From Anaspis maculata (Eukaryota; Arthropoda; Insecta; Coleoptera; Scraptiidae): 64,000 nucleotides of DNA. A program made the position numbers and the translations under genes. Of this stretch, positions 34,467 through 46,188 are shown one piece after another; the stretch's first letter is position 1; the number at the start of each line of letters is the position of its first letter. The DNA is taken from the NCBI GenBank assembly GCA_949128115.1, contig OX421961.1, positions 120,159,050 through 120,223,049 of the forward strand, given 5' to 3'. The notes under the pieces were generated by a model that was given only the letters and a program-made list of their open reading frames with translations, was not told the DNA's origin and ran no database searches.

Positions 34467-34689
34467 AAAGGACCCCGCACGTTTTCCATGAAAAAGTGGT
34501 TTCGGTGAATTTGATTGAATTTGACCTTGATTTAAGAAATATTTTTCTGAAAAATTGTACCCCTCCAATAAACAGTTTTTCCCCTACACTCATAATAAGG
34601 TCCAAATTAGGAATTATTTTCAAACATTTGAAATTCATGAAACGGACTCATATCGAGGCTGTGATCATAAGAAAAATCACTAAAAAAAT

Positions 34690-35480
34690 CTAACTCATAA
34701 ATTGGGCTAGTTACCGAAGGGGATGGGGGTCAAAGTCGAGAAAATGAAATAAAATTCCGGAACATTCAATTCTCATGAAAGCTGAGCAAAAGAATGATGG
34801 AAAAATAATTTTGAAACATCCTAATCAATTGACTGGGGATGGTTTTCAAGGGGGTTGGGGGTCAAAATCAAAGAAATGGAGTGAAACTCCGGAACTTCTG
34901 ATTCCCATGATATTATGATTTGACGAGCAATGGATGAATAATTGTGAAAAATCTAAACTAATGCATTCGGGTGTTACGGAGGGGGTAGAGGGTCGAAATC
35001 GAGAAAACAGTGGAATTCGGGAATTTCCAGTTCATGTAGAAATTGAGGTGGTCGAATGACTAAATGATAATAAAACCAATTTGTGTAAGAATTAAGTTCT
35101 TCATTTCTCAACCACCTCTACCTCCTTACCCACCTACCATGATATCTGCCTATAACCATGTCCTAGTCCAAACTAGAAATTGTGTCAAAACTTTTGAATT
35201 TCATGAAAATGCCTTAAAATAAGGTTGTGATCATGGGAAAAAAATTATAACATCTAAGTTGTGAATTGGAGTAGTTACCTAGTTATTAGAGGTGCAGGGT
35301 TGAAATCGAGTGGAAGAAGTAACATTCCAGAGCTTCCGATTGAAGGAAGAATGAAAAAATAATTTTTAAAACCTTGAATCAATAAACTGGGGTGGTTACT
35401 GAGAGGACGGGGGGTCCCAATCTAGAAAACGGAAGGAAGTTCCTAAACTTTGAATTCATAGGACAGAACTAAAAATTCAG
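34690..35480 (+). repeat. Tandem units inside the TIR element
   Basis: Five or so diverged units of about 130-140 bases, each with a GGGGGTCAAA(G/A)TCGAGAAAA-like phrase, followed by CCGGAACTTC and later TGAATAATT-type words. Confidence 0.6.
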
Positions 35481-35514
35481 ATTTGAAAAAATTGACTCCC
35501 AATATCGGAACAAT

Positions 35515-36485
35515 TCTTTATTTATCGAAAAACCGAGAAAATGGTAGTCTGTCACATGATTTTTAGTGATACCTACCTATTTTTTTTTTGTTATTGAGCA
35601 AACATGTTTCATAGTTTAAGTGCCATTATTCTTCAGGTACCTGGTAATGCCTATTTCAAAATGTTAAATTGTGTTAATGGCACGTCTGATTTTAAATTTG
35701 TAGGGACGCGTATATGCGCCGAGCCGTAGTTTTGCGGTCGTTTTAAAAAATTCATAACAATTGACCCGAAGGTCGTATCGAGGTGGAGTTTTTCTCGAAA
35801 GAAAGTTCAAATTGTTCTCGAAATATATTCCCGTACATGTAGGGATGTATTTTCATAAAAACATGTAGCTACCCGCATATCGTAACTTTCAACATCTAAG
35901 TGCGAATTCCAGCACTTAATCGGCGAAGCCGCCTTACACCAAAATGTTATTATTGTAATTGTTTATGATTATTTCGGAAAGATTTTTCTTGGTTCGCGTA
36001 CCAAGGCCATGAGCTACCCATTCAAGTTGAAATATTTTCTGTATTGGAGTCCGTTTTGTTCGGAGAAAAGGATATCAAGCACCAGCAAGCAACGAACAAT
36101 CTTTTGCGGCCGAGCCGTAGCTTCGGAGTCATTTTCAAAAATTCATAACTATTGACTGGTTTCTCGCACTGATGTGGAATTTTCATTGAATTTAAGTTCA
36201 AATTCAAATATAACTTCGCATACGTATTATTGTAAAATGATAAGAACGGGTACTTGATCGCATGTGATAATTTCCGAGATCAGGCCGGCTTCTGAAATGC
36301 AGCATTCAACGGCGATGCCGCGTCACACTAATTTGTTATTATTGTAATTGTTTATCATTATTCCGTCGAGATTTTTCTTGATTCGGGATACAAGGTCATG
36401 AGCTACCCATTGGAGTGAAAATTTTTCGCAAAAACCTTTTCGTCTAGGACTAGATGCTGTGACGGACGGACGGACGAACGGACAA
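35515..36485 (+). repeat. Dispersed 0.95-kb repeat, copy 1, with two internal direct repeats
   Basis: Matches 60010-60956 along nearly its whole length: TCGAAAAACCG start, AATGGTAGTC, GCACGTCTGATTTTAAATTT, GCGCCGAGCCGT, and a GACGGACGG end. Inside are two diverged direct repeats of about 390 bases (35715 and 36105), each with GGCCGAGCCGTAG-like starts and AAGGTCATGAGCTACCCATT ends. Confidence 0.75.
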
Positions 36486-36583
36486 AGCGAGGACAAAACC
36501 GCCTTCCCGTTTGGAGAAGTGCGCTAAAAATTCAGACAAATTCACCGAAACCACTTTTTCAAAGTAAACGTGCGGGGTCCTTT

Positions 36584-38039
36584 GAGGCAAAAAAAAAATC
36601 GAAAATGGCGGCAATGTGATCAATCCCATCTATTAAGGTAGTCGCAAGTTGACTGTAGGAGGAAAAAATTGACCCTTTTTCAGTGCTAAAAACCAGGATT
36701 AGAGCAGTACCCAAAAGTACGGCCAATGGGGCTTTGCTTTGCCCCCACATTAGACAATAGGAACGTGTTGCGAATCAAATTGTTCAGTGAACAAGCTCAA
36801 CCAAATGACGTCATTTTGATGTGAAAAGTTCTAATGGTTTCCCGTTGCTTCTGGAATAAAATACAGTATTCAGAAAAAAAATCACATTCTGGCTGTTTCG
36901 ACTGGAATCCCGAAAACCTTAAAACCGTTCCGAGGAAACACATCATTCTTCATAAATTTGGTGTTGATACTCCCAAAAAAATGTTTTTACGAAAACAAGT
37001 ATGTTGAACTTTCATCAATTTTGCACTCATCTCAAGCTTGTTCATCCAGAAAGATTGCCTAGAGATTGGGCAATCCAGTACTTGAAACAGGATTGGAATC
37101 ATTCGTGGTAATCGAAAGTTACAGCGGTTAAGAATTGGGTGAATTTTTGCTTTTTCACACTGTCATTGAGCAGCTCTTCTGAAAAAGTTTAACAGCCTGG
37201 CTGATGAATCCGGTAAGCTCTCGAACGGCTCCTCCGCCAATGGTACGGGTTTTGTAGCCTACCCTGGAATCGAAGTCTCCGGGTTTGCCGCGTAACCCCA
37301 AGTCGGAGTCTACAGCAAATTTTGTAAAAATCATATCTTAAATGGTTAAAGATATAATCAAGTTCGTTTTCTTGCTAATCTACGAGCGGTCAATTACAGA
37401 GTGATACCGAAAAGTCGTATTGTTCAAGACAATACTGCGGTATATGAAACCCTTATTTGCAATCCACAAAAAAATTAAGGGGAAATATAGACATCACTCA
37501 TAACACACACAGACATCACTCTGGAAATGGTTGTTTTTTTTTTAGTTTCCCTGCCATTAGTGGGGGGTCCGGCAAGTAAAATCAAGAAAAAGTTGTTCAA
37601 GTGTCTCGCGATGGATAACTTGGATTATAATAACTAATGGATAATCATCTACTTTTAGGTGGTAATTTATGCAAATTTCGCGACTAACTCGGAATCTGAT
37701 GTGATCGATCCTGGAATAAGCAGAGCCAAGAGCGGGAGTTCTGGCGGCGATAATAAGTAATTATTGTCGGATTCGACCTGCATCACTGCTGTATTTGGTG
37801 TAAGCTTTGAACTGCTGCTCAGTTTGAAAGACAACAGTACACATCACACAACACAATTTTCCTTGAGTACGGTTTTTTTTCTCATAACTATTATTTTTCA
37901 GGCGATATATCACAGGTTTTTCCTTTTTTTTTTTTCAATTCCTAGACGGGAACAAGCAGCGAGTGGTAATATGGTGCAATCGCGCTCGTCTTGCGCACAA
38001 CCTCCACCAGTTTCCACATTTCAATAGGTACCGCCACAC
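36584..38039. other. 5' flank of DUSP23-C, nothing recognised until the TATA-like box
   Basis: Includes one ATGGCGGCAATG word at 36604. No coding frame or repeat was resolved. Confidence 0.35.
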
Positions 38040-38046
38040 TATAAAG
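38040..38046 (+). promoter_or_regulatory. TATA-like box upstream of DUSP23-C
   Basis: TATAAAG lies 53 bases before the ATG of copy C, which would place transcription start near 38070 and leave a leader of about 20-25 bases. It could instead lie in a longer 5' UTR. Confidence 0.35.
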
Positions 38047-38092
38047 TGGATACTCTGCTGGATAGTCTCGCAAAACTTTCACAGCAACAAAA

Positions 38093-38374
38093 ATGTCGTC
38101 CACTCAACGTGCTGATCCGCCGGTGAATTTTTCATGGGTCGTGGAAAATCACCTGGCCGCCATGGGATTTCCCAGATCAAACGAGAATGTACGGTATGTC
38201 GTAGGACAGGGCATTCGACATTTGGTAACTTTATCCCCCGAGAAAATACCCCCGGTTCAACATTTTTCTGAACTAGCCTGGACCCTGCTAGAGGTCGAGG
38301 AGTTCGAGCCGCCCACGCTGGAGGCCATGGTCGAGTTCATTGAGATTTGCAAGGAACACCGAGCGAAAAATCAG
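38093..38374 (+). CDS. DUSP23-like phosphatase copy C, exon 1
   Basis: The exon has 94 codons from ATG (context ACAAAAATGTCG) to the phase-0 donor CAG/GTGAGA. Motifs are VNFSWVVENHLAAMGFPRS, QGIRHLVTLSPEKIPP and the WPD-loop block VEEFEPP with Glu70 in place of the usual Asp. The joined protein with exon 2 at 51944 is 165 residues, close to human DUSP23 (150), with no signal peptide. It shares MG(F/Y)PR and AWTL with copy B but not A, so B and C are the younger pair. The first start is the only plausible one. Catalytic activity is inferred from the intact P-loop. Confidence 0.88.
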
Positions 38375-39640
38375 GTGAGAATAATCATTTCCGTGATATT
38401 CATATTTGTTTCAGGAAACAGACAGTTTCTCACAATATTTATGATGCAGAGCTGAAGCTGAGTAAGCAATTAGGCAGTCGTTATCGATTAGAGACTGATT
38501 CATACATACCTGCGTCCACCTACTTATAGATAAAGATAACAATGCAAGGTTATTCACTTTTAGCGACAAGTAAAAATAAATTCCATTGATACACGTAGGT
38601 AGAATAGCTCACTCACCTACCAATAAACCGAAATAATAGGGGACACGCATGTGTGTGAAATTTGCTGTTAAATTGAATATAAAAGGTAGGTACTTGCAGC
38701 TGACGTAAGATATTGAATGGGTCATCAATTTATAACATGCCCGGGTTTGAAAATAGACCACTAGTGTTTGAAAATTTGAATTCGAAATTGCCGCCAAGCA
38801 TGAGAGTAGGGAGAGACGGTTGGGTATTGAAAAAAGAGAAGAATGGCGGTGACGGGGTTGGATGGTACAAGAGAAAAGACTGAGTAAAGATGTCTGAAAA
38901 GCCTGAAGTTTTTTGATTCTGACTTCCCTGAGAAAGAAAATAGTGACCACTAGAAAAATAAGTCAACCCCATAACATTCTCATATTGAAGCTGAGAGACA
39001 CTACCATATTTCTATACTATTTCCATGCTAGAAATCTATGGCTAGAAGCTTACAAATCCAAAAACTCTAGAAACATACGAGTATTCCCTCTCTAGACATG
39101 AATTTCTACATGGAAATGATATGGTCGTGTCTCATATAGGGCTTTAATCGGGACAGGAAAAAATGTCCCTGGAAAAAATCCACAGAAAATTGATTTCCTG
39201 GAAAAAAGTTCTTAGAGGACACAACATAAACTAAGGAGGTTCGTTAGCCTTTTTCTGTTTAGAAACCTTAGCGAGCTTCCTTTCGTTTGTTCGTTGGGTT
39301 TCTTAGCAGGCTTCCTTGTGTCTAGCTCTTTTGTGTCTTCATGTGTCCCTTGGAACCCTAGTCAGATCCCATGTATTTTATTGGCTTAGTGCCAGCATCG
39401 GAGCTGTAGTGAGCCCTGTGTTTTTTTGTGCCGTTCAAAGCTCTAGTGCCCTGTTGTTGCCTTCTTCTGCTTCGAAGCCATATTATGAACTTTCTTGAGC
39501 TCAGAGGTGTCATTCGGTTCCCTGAAGGACCATCTTAGTTTATGTTGCATCCTCTGGGAACTTTTTCCAGGTCATCAATTTTCCGGGGATGTTTGACCCT
39601 TTACGTGTAAGCAGTAATTTTTTTCTGGTTTGGACTACAT
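38375..39640. other. Start of the DUSP23-C intron
   Basis: The intron runs 38375-51943 (13.6 kb). This part has no gene. Around 39290-39500 the words TGTGTC, GGAACCCTAG and CTTAGTGCC resemble the 40-base minisatellite subunits on the opposite strand. Confidence 0.45.
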
Positions 39641-39648
39641 CTGCTATA

Positions 39649-39816
39649 GTATAGACAATACAAATAGAAAAGACACATGTCGTCACGGATTTTTACGGTT
39701 GCGTAGGAACCAGGTGAGTCCATCATTCAAAAAAAGGTTGGCTGATTTTTGATACCCCAATATCCGTGACGACGGTGATGATAACATATGGTCTTCTCTA
39801 TTTGTATTGTCTATAC
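39649..39816. repeat. Small inverted-repeat element (MITE, 168 bp)
   Basis: Ends GTATAGACAATACAAATAGA and its exact complement TCTATTTGTATTGTCTATAC, with an inner pair GTCGTCACGGAT/ATCCGTGACGAC. It is too small to code. Confidence 0.8.
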
Positions 39817-40049
39817 TTCACCACCCGCTCTTAGCCCTGCTGGTATTGGGACGGCACTGCTCCCATTCTGGTACTGCTATGCAATGTTAGAAATGTTGTC
39901 GGTTAGCAATGTTAGCAAAATTCTCCACAAATCTTCTGTAGTATGAGTATGTACAAAAGCCGAAGAAATTTCCGACTTTATGCTGATTTCTCGGTCGTGG
40001 GCAATGGCGATTCTAGGACAGCATCCAACTTCGATAAGTCGGTTTCATT

Positions 40050-40420
40050 TTTATTCCTTTTGACCAAACTAGGTGCCCCAGAAATTTAAGCACGCAGTCT
40101 AGATCAAGATGCTTAAAAAGTGACTACTGGCAAGTAAGACTTCACAACGACGACAAAGAGAAAACCGCCTTACCCGCCGGAAGCGGCCTCTATTGGTTTA
40201 CGATGATGCTTTCTGGCCTTAGTAACACACGTACCTACCGTTTATATTTGAACGTTTAATAGAGTGCGTCTTGCGATGTCTCACATGGGAAACTTGCCTA
40301 GTCTACCTCGACGACGCAATGGTCATCGGGGGACATCCGTAGATCCTCCGGGAGGTCTTTTGATATTTTAAGCTAACACCAGCAGGAAAAACATAATTTC
40401 TCAACACTTAGCTTAACTGA
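40050..40420 (+). mobile_element. Ty3/gypsy reverse-transcriptase relic
   Basis: The plus strand, across several frames, reads YWQVRLHNDDKEKTAL, GLYWFTMMLSGLSN and YLDDAMVIGG. These are the gypsy RT blocks around the catalytic motifs, including the YxDD core. Frameshifts and a small deletion break the frame. It is a short piece in the DUSP23-C intron. Confidence 0.75.
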
Positions 40421-40559
40421 CAATTTGCGTCAGTCGAAGTTATATTGAATCGCAACAATACAAATTACAATTAAATAGTTTACTCACCTAATTTCAAGAA
40501 CTGTGGCCCCATTCCTTTAGGAGGAACACTCCATCTTATTTCCTTTTAATTTCGCAATC

Positions 40560-41200
40560 CTAACCTGACTCTACTCCGGTCAAACCACAAGTCCTTTCTC
40601 TCCTTCTCCTTCATATTCGCCAGATTCTCCTTTCTTTCCTTTAGGTCTATTTGGACCCGGAGAAGTGATATCACTGTAATTCCTCTCCATCACCTTTTTT
40701 TCCTATGGAATTGCCAGCTCCTCCTCCAGATTTTCCACGAAACAATTGTAGACCTTCCATATTAGGTAGACCTCTTCCACCTGGATATCCCTTACACACC
40801 CGTCGTTCCATCTGTACCATAGCATCCAATCCAGGTGGACCTTGAGGACCGGATTCTCTGGGACGTCCTTTCACACCTGGTAAACCTCGTTTTCCATCAG
40901 CTCCTCTTGGCCCTTGAATATCCTGGGATGCCAGGATAACCGGTTTCATCTTCAGGTCCTGATACATTTTCACCAGCGAGGCCTTTCACATCAGGAGCGC
41001 CCCTGGAACGAGGGAATCCAATTTTGCCAGGCTGACCGGAGAATCCATCACTGCCTGGGGTCGTACACTCCTGCCGTCTATTCCACGTCCACCTTTATCG
41101 CCATCGTAGCCTGGATTTCCAGCATAACCGGGAGCACCTTTGTCGCACTTTTCGCCGCTTGACCCTTCAGATCCCTGCCTTAGTTCTTCTTCACACACTA
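40560..41200 (-). pseudogene. Collagen-like pseudogene fragment (Gly-X-Y), main part
   Basis: The minus strand shows Gly-X-Y triplets in shifting frames: GAPGYAGNPGYDGDKGGRG, then in another frame GSDGFSGQPGKIGFP, then GPRGADGKRGLPGVKGRP, and finally SPGPNRPKGKKGESGEYEG. Irregular triplets and composition suggest a type IV or similar non-fibrillar collagen. At least three frame changes and lost glycines show it is not functional. There is no visible poly(A) tail, so retrocopy versus decayed exon cannot be decided. It lies antisense in the DUSP23-C intron. Confidence 0.7.
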
Positions 41201-41409
41201 AAACTTTTTCAACTGGGCTTCATTTAAAATTAACTAGAGTGGAACTCCTACAATTTACAGTTGAAAATTTCATAGGTTATCTAGTCCAGCTGCCGGTTTA
41301 ATCGTGGACTCTAATGAAAATTCAATTACAATAACTAGAAAACTAGTTAGAAATGCTGAAAGTAGGCATTTCTAGCTGACATCAACTAGAAAAAGGTTTA
41401 GTGTGTATA

Positions 41410-41650
41410 AGCCCGTTAACATTTTTGTTCCGGAAATGCCAGCAAAGCCTCTCCCCCCTACGAATCCTTTAGGCCGGCACGGTCCGGGAACACCTACTTG
41501 ACCCTTTTGATCCTTGACGAATCCTTGCAAAGCGTGAATCGGTGGATGTTCTTCTATTGGCGCTGGGTCAAGATTTTCGCCAGGCCCAACCACTTCTTCG
41601 AGATCACCTTGATCTCCCGTTAAGCCAGCCGGCATGACAAGGAGCCTCAT
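41410..41650 (-). pseudogene. Collagen-like pseudogene fragment, upstream part
   Basis: The minus strand reads GLTGDQGDLEEVVGPGEN and then KDQKGQVGVPGPCRPKGF and VGGRGFAGISGTK, Gly-X-Y sequence with interruptions. It lies upstream of, and in the same orientation as, the main collagen fragment. About 210 bases without collagen signal lie between, perhaps a former intron. Confidence 0.65.
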
Positions 41651-42532
41651 ATCAAGTTCATATCAAATAACACACCTTGATAAAGCCTAAGCCGCTCGTA
41701 AAAACCGAATGAATAAACAGAGGCAGTTCAAAAACACCTTGATGGCTAATTACATGCCAATAATAAAACTTAATCTGCTGCTGTTATGAAGAATAAATAA
41801 TTGACTTACGCGTTACGCCTTCACTTGTCTCCAGGCGAATGGTTCATATTTATCGGACCAATTGTCCTCATTAAGTAGCATTTTTTCAAAATACAGGATG
41901 GCCCAGAAAGTAGCGCAAAATTAACTTTACTCAATTGATGTTGTAGCCTTCTATGAAGTTAGTTTTTTAAAATCTGGCTTTGTGAAGAAAATACAGCTCT
42001 TCAAATTTCGACTTTGTTTTCTGTCTTTCAGAATATACAAAAAAAATTGTTTCTCACGATCAAAACTTGAGCCTAAAACAGACTTCGGTGTTATCTTGTA
42101 GGTAAATTTCGGAAATTGCTCGTGTCCAAGATACAGGGTGAGATAAAGTGCCATAATGCCATTTTTTTGAATCCAGTGAAGATCTAGTGCGGTGTTGATA
42201 CGGAAAGGGGGGTTGCCCGTTTTCACTATCCTACCGTTTTCACTATCCTATTTCCTATGTCACCATCTACGCCACTTCATGATTTTGACAAATGTTATTA
42301 TTATCATCATCGAAAAACAAAGATATATCTGGAAACTTGTGCAAAATTTGGACAAAATCGGTCAAGAGACTCAAAAATATAATTGAAAAACGTTCAAAAC
42401 ATCTCCAACTTTAAAGGGTTATGAATAAATACGAAGATTCAATTTGAAAAAAAAAAACAGCATAGATGGCATTTTTATCTTCGTAAGAAGAACCTCCAGC
42501 ATAAAGACGACCACTTCATTCTGGGACACTTG
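41651..42532. other. Intronic stretch, nothing firm
   Basis: No gene recognised. Repeat-like words such as ACAGGATGGCCCAGAAAGTA (41895) and ATACAGGGTGAGAT (42131) resemble TACAGGGTG ends but have no partner that I could place. Confidence 0.35.
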
Positions 42533-43441
42533 TACAGGTGCCCCAGCTAAAACAATCCAGCGCGATTTTCTCAGAAAATATCAAGGCAACAAAAACATTT
42601 TTTCAATTGGGGGAGAGCCCAATCTTCTAGCTTCCGTTTGAGGGGGCACCGATGCTTGTGGGTGCTCTAGTTTCCAAGAAAATGCAATTTGAATCGGGCG
42701 AGTCACAAGAATTCGAAAATTCATGACCGACAAAACAAAATACTTCAGATGAAAAAAATCCTATTTCTCTGGACTTTCCATTGATGTGTCGCTGATGTCT
42801 GTACCTGGGCCAATAAGCCAGAAATTCTGCCTCAAAGTCCAGCAAACACAATAATCGGAATCCGTGACGTCACCGATCACACACTTGTTGGTTTTAACAC
42901 CAGCTGTCCATAATTTGCGTTAACTAGGTTTCTTTAAATGTACAAAAATTAGATAAAACGCAAAAAATATGGCGTTGAAGAAGCCGATAAGGAAAAAAAA
43001 AACACCAGCCGTTATTAAAACTTTTTCACTCAACATACCTGGATTCTCCATAGCAATGAATACTGGCTGATGTGAAGATCAACAAGTGTGAGATCGGTGA
43101 CGTCGTTATGAATTCCGATTATTGTGTTTGCTGGACTTTGAGGCAGGATTTCTGGCTTATTGGGCCAGGTACAGACATCGGCGACACATCAATGGAAAGC
43201 CCAGAGAAAGAGGATTTTTTTTTCATCTGAAGGATTTTGTTTTGTCGGTCATGAATTTTCGAATTTTTGTGACTCGCCATATTCAAATTGCATTTTTTTG
43301 GAAGCTAGAGCACCTACAAGCATCGGCGCCCCCTTCAAAGAAAGATGAAAGTTCAGGCTTCCCCCCAATTAAAAATTTTTTTGTTGCCTTGATATTTTCT
43401 GAGAAAATCGCGTTGAGTTATTTCAGCTGGGACACTCTGTA
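42533..43441. mobile_element. 0.9-kb foldback element with TACAG...CCCAGCT ends
   Basis: The left end TACAGGTGCCCCAGCTAAAA and the right end (complement of TACAGAGTGTCCCAGCTGAA) begin arms of about 340 bases. Both encode the same accidental peptide (FEAEFLAYWPRYRH and FEAGFLAYWARYRH). The centre is near 42985. A third partial relative lies at 45230-45420. Confidence 0.75.
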
Positions 43442-44090
43442 TAATTGTGTTTCATAATTCATGACGGACAAAAAACTTCGAGCCGGTCTGGACAAAACAA
43501 AGAGGAAATTCCCATATTAAAATTACTATACAGGGTGTTTCATGACTTATACGACATAGCTTAGCGATAGATTCAGTTTTTTGAGGCGGATCCGGATCTG
43601 GCTTCGAAATTTTTTTAAGATCCTGCGTTTCAAAGTTACAGGGTGATTTATGTATTTTGGTCAAAACTTTCATAGGTCATAACTTTGGAGCAAATGAATG
43701 GAATCGAATGAAATTTGACAGGAAATGTCTCTTACCACGAACAATCACAATGACCAACAAGGCATGAAAAAATCCAGGGCCGGACTAAAAAAAATGGCCC
43801 CCATCAATTCTTGGGACAAAAAAGCCATTTTCGCATCGGATTCCTAAAAAAATGCCATTGTATTTGGAAAGTTGAGAAAAAATGCTACAGAATCAGCTAT
43901 CCAATACGAACGGCACACCTCAGTAGGTTTAGTGAAAAAATAAAATACAAAAATTGAAAATTTTAATAGCGATATTTCCTGAATGATTTGAGATAATTCA
44001 TCGCAATTACTACTTTTCAAACAGTAAACGAGCAACATTTGAAAAAAAAATCAAAACTCCTAACAATAGGTGATAAATACATTACATGTT

Positions 44091-44845
44091 ATTCGCGATT
44101 CAAATTAATTTTTCCCGCCACAAAATGGCTGCGAAAGGCGGAATTCAACTGACAGCTCGAGGTGACATGAGATGTCATACTCACAACTCACAACCCCACT
44201 TTTATTGTATCAATCACCCACCTCTGTCAGTCTGTCACCCACCACTCAGTGTTTTCTGTTTACTCCAGTTTACTCCTTGCTTGGCTTCCTAGTGTGGTCC
44301 CAGTTAGAGATAGTGCGTCTGTTTGCTGTATTCGAGTTTTGCGAGTAAGTTTAAAGTGATTGTTGTGTTTAGTAGTATTACTGTATCCCATCGTTAGTCA
44401 CAGAACGTGAACGAGGAAACTTTGGTGGACAAGAGAAATGGAAAGAAGACTGGGCTCAACAAACTGTACCCGAATGAAACCAGCTCCTAAATGTCCATGA
44501 AGCACCTTCTGGATTTGAACTCCCCGGAACTTCAAGAGGGTTCGCACAGGTCCCGGACCCGGACGATGTGCTGGTTCGTTTTACACAACACAACAATCAC
44601 TATGAATTTACTCGCAAAACTGGAATACAGCAAACAGACGCACTATCTCTAACTGGGACCACACTAGGAAGCCAAGCAAGGAGTAAACTGGAGTAAACAG
44701 GAGACACTGAGTGGTAGGTGATTGATACAAAAAAAGTGGGGTTGTGAGTTGTGAGTGTGACATCTCATGTCACCTTGAACTGTCAGTTGAATTCCGCCTT
44801 TCGCGGCCATTTTGTGGCGGGAAAAATTAATTTAAATCGCGAATT
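44091..44845. repeat. Inner inverted repeat nested in the mariner-like composite
   Basis: The arms of 260-280 bases share CCGCCACAAAATGGCTGCGA/CGCGGCCATTTTGTGGCGGG and TTGCTTGGCTTCCTAGTGTG/CACACTAGGAAGCCAAGCAA. The 215-base centre has no recognised function. Confidence 0.75.
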
Positions 44846-44849
44846 AACA

Positions 44850-45130
44850 AATGGTTTTCAAAATACCCTCCCCCAACTTCGACGCATTTTCCACATCTCG
44901 TCACTAAATGTCTAGTGGCTTTTCGAATGGTTGGTGTATTGTTCCGCGTTTCATTAGCAGCTGCAATGATCTTCTCTCTACAATCCTTCCTGGTATTCAT
45001 TTCCGTCTTGTAGACCTCTAAATCTTTCATGCGGCCCCATACATAGTAATCTAGGACTGTGAGATCAGGAGATCTGGGAGCCAGGAATGAGGACCCCCGC
45101 GACCAATCCAGCGATGGGGGTATTCTGCAT
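44850..45130 (-). pseudogene. Mariner-like transposase C-terminal fragment (minus)
   Basis: The minus strand reads LAPRSPDLTVLDYYVWG, then KDLEVYKTEMNTRKD and a tail GKCVEVGGGYFENH. This is the region around the last catalytic Asp of mariner-type DDE transposases (PPRSPDLTPLDFFLWG in relatives). It is truncated upstream near 45130 and near-identical to the plus-strand copy at 45920-46188. Confidence 0.72.
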
Positions 45131-45734
45131 CCAAGTATTCTTTGGCGTTTGATGGAAAATTAAGACAGTGCTCCAATTGCATTCTGATGTAGAATTGTTC
45201 TTCTTCCTAATCATAAATCTCCATAATTATGTGCCTGTTGTTTCGGGGCCTGTTCAAATTGCCATATTTTGGGAAGTAGAGCAGCTGCAGACACCGGCAC
45301 CTCTCTAATTGAAGCTTAGATTTAGGGCTTATTTCCACAAAAAAAGAAGAATTGTATTGGTTCAACGGTTTCTGAGAAAATCACGCCGAGATGTTTTAGC
45401 TGGGATGCACTGTCTTGGGTATTAAAGTAAAAAATGAAAAAGGACCTACCTTGTGACGTCCAGCGCCGTGATATGGAAAGAGCGCTCTCTGTGCATGGTC
45501 CGCTGATGTCCAGCGCGTCACGGTAGGGTAGGTTGTGGGTTGAAAAATGGAGTGATACACAATAACAATAATGAGAAGTCCGAAATCGCCCTCGCACAAC
45601 GCGGGTGGCGAAACGGAACTGAGGAGAAACGAAAAAAATGAAGAGAACCTTCAAAACTGAAACTAAAAAATTCCCACTTATGGGCACACGGAAACCCTCA
45701 TGCCACGGTACAAAAGAACTCTCAGCGGAGGTTT

Positions 45735-46188
45735 TCACTGAATTTGTGGTGCGGAGTGGTTGACGACACTTTAATTGGGCTACATTTCTTTGAGGAACGG
45801 CTGACGGGGGAAGGCTATCTAAACTTCCTCCAAAATGTTTTGCCTATTTTCAACAAAATGGGGCACCGCCTCATTTTTCATTAAACGTCAGAGAACACTA
45901 CTTGTACGCAGAGTACCCCCATGGCTGAATTGGTCGCGGGGGTCCTCATTCCTGGCTCCCAGATCTCCTGATCTCACAGTCCTAGATTACTATGTATGGG
46001 GCCGCATGGAAGATCTAGAGGTCTACAAGACGGAAATGAATACCAGGAAGGATTGTAGAGAAGAGATCATTGCAGCTGCTAATGAAACGCGGAACAATAC
46101 ACCAACCATTCGAAAAGCCACTAGACACTTAGTGGCGAGATGTGGAAAATGCGTCGAAGTTGGGGGAGGGTATTTTGAAAACCATTAG
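45735..46188 (+). pseudogene. Mariner-like transposase C-terminal half (plus), frameshifted
   Basis: It starts with LWCGVVDDTLIGLHFFEE and YLNFLQNVLPIFQQNGAPPH, matching the second catalytic region, where relatives have QQDGAPPH. Here Asp is Asn, which would abolish activity. After a frameshift near 45880-45920 it continues with LAPRSPDLTVLDYYVWG and ends at TAG in 46188, five bases from the right outer arm. The N-terminal DNA-binding half is missing. Confidence 0.75.

Larger units (their letters stand above)
34467..36583. mobile_element. 2.1-kb TIR element with AAAGGACCCCGCACG ends
   Basis: The left end AAAGGACCCCGCACG at 34467 and right end CGTGCGGGGTCCTTT at 36569-36583 start inverted repeats of about 55-60 bases that also share AAAGTGGTTTCGGTGAATTT. 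The same terminal word bounds the hairpin at 8407-9488. The interior is non-coding and has two parts: tandem units at 34690-35480 and a pair of direct repeats at 35700-36430. No transposase was seen, so this is probably a non-autonomous member of a family. Confidence 0.7.

Noticed and set aside
42627..43457. Duplicate peptide FEAEFLAYWPRYRH in opposite orientations
   Set aside because: Again the arms of an inverted-repeat element; no start, domain or codon pattern supports a gene.
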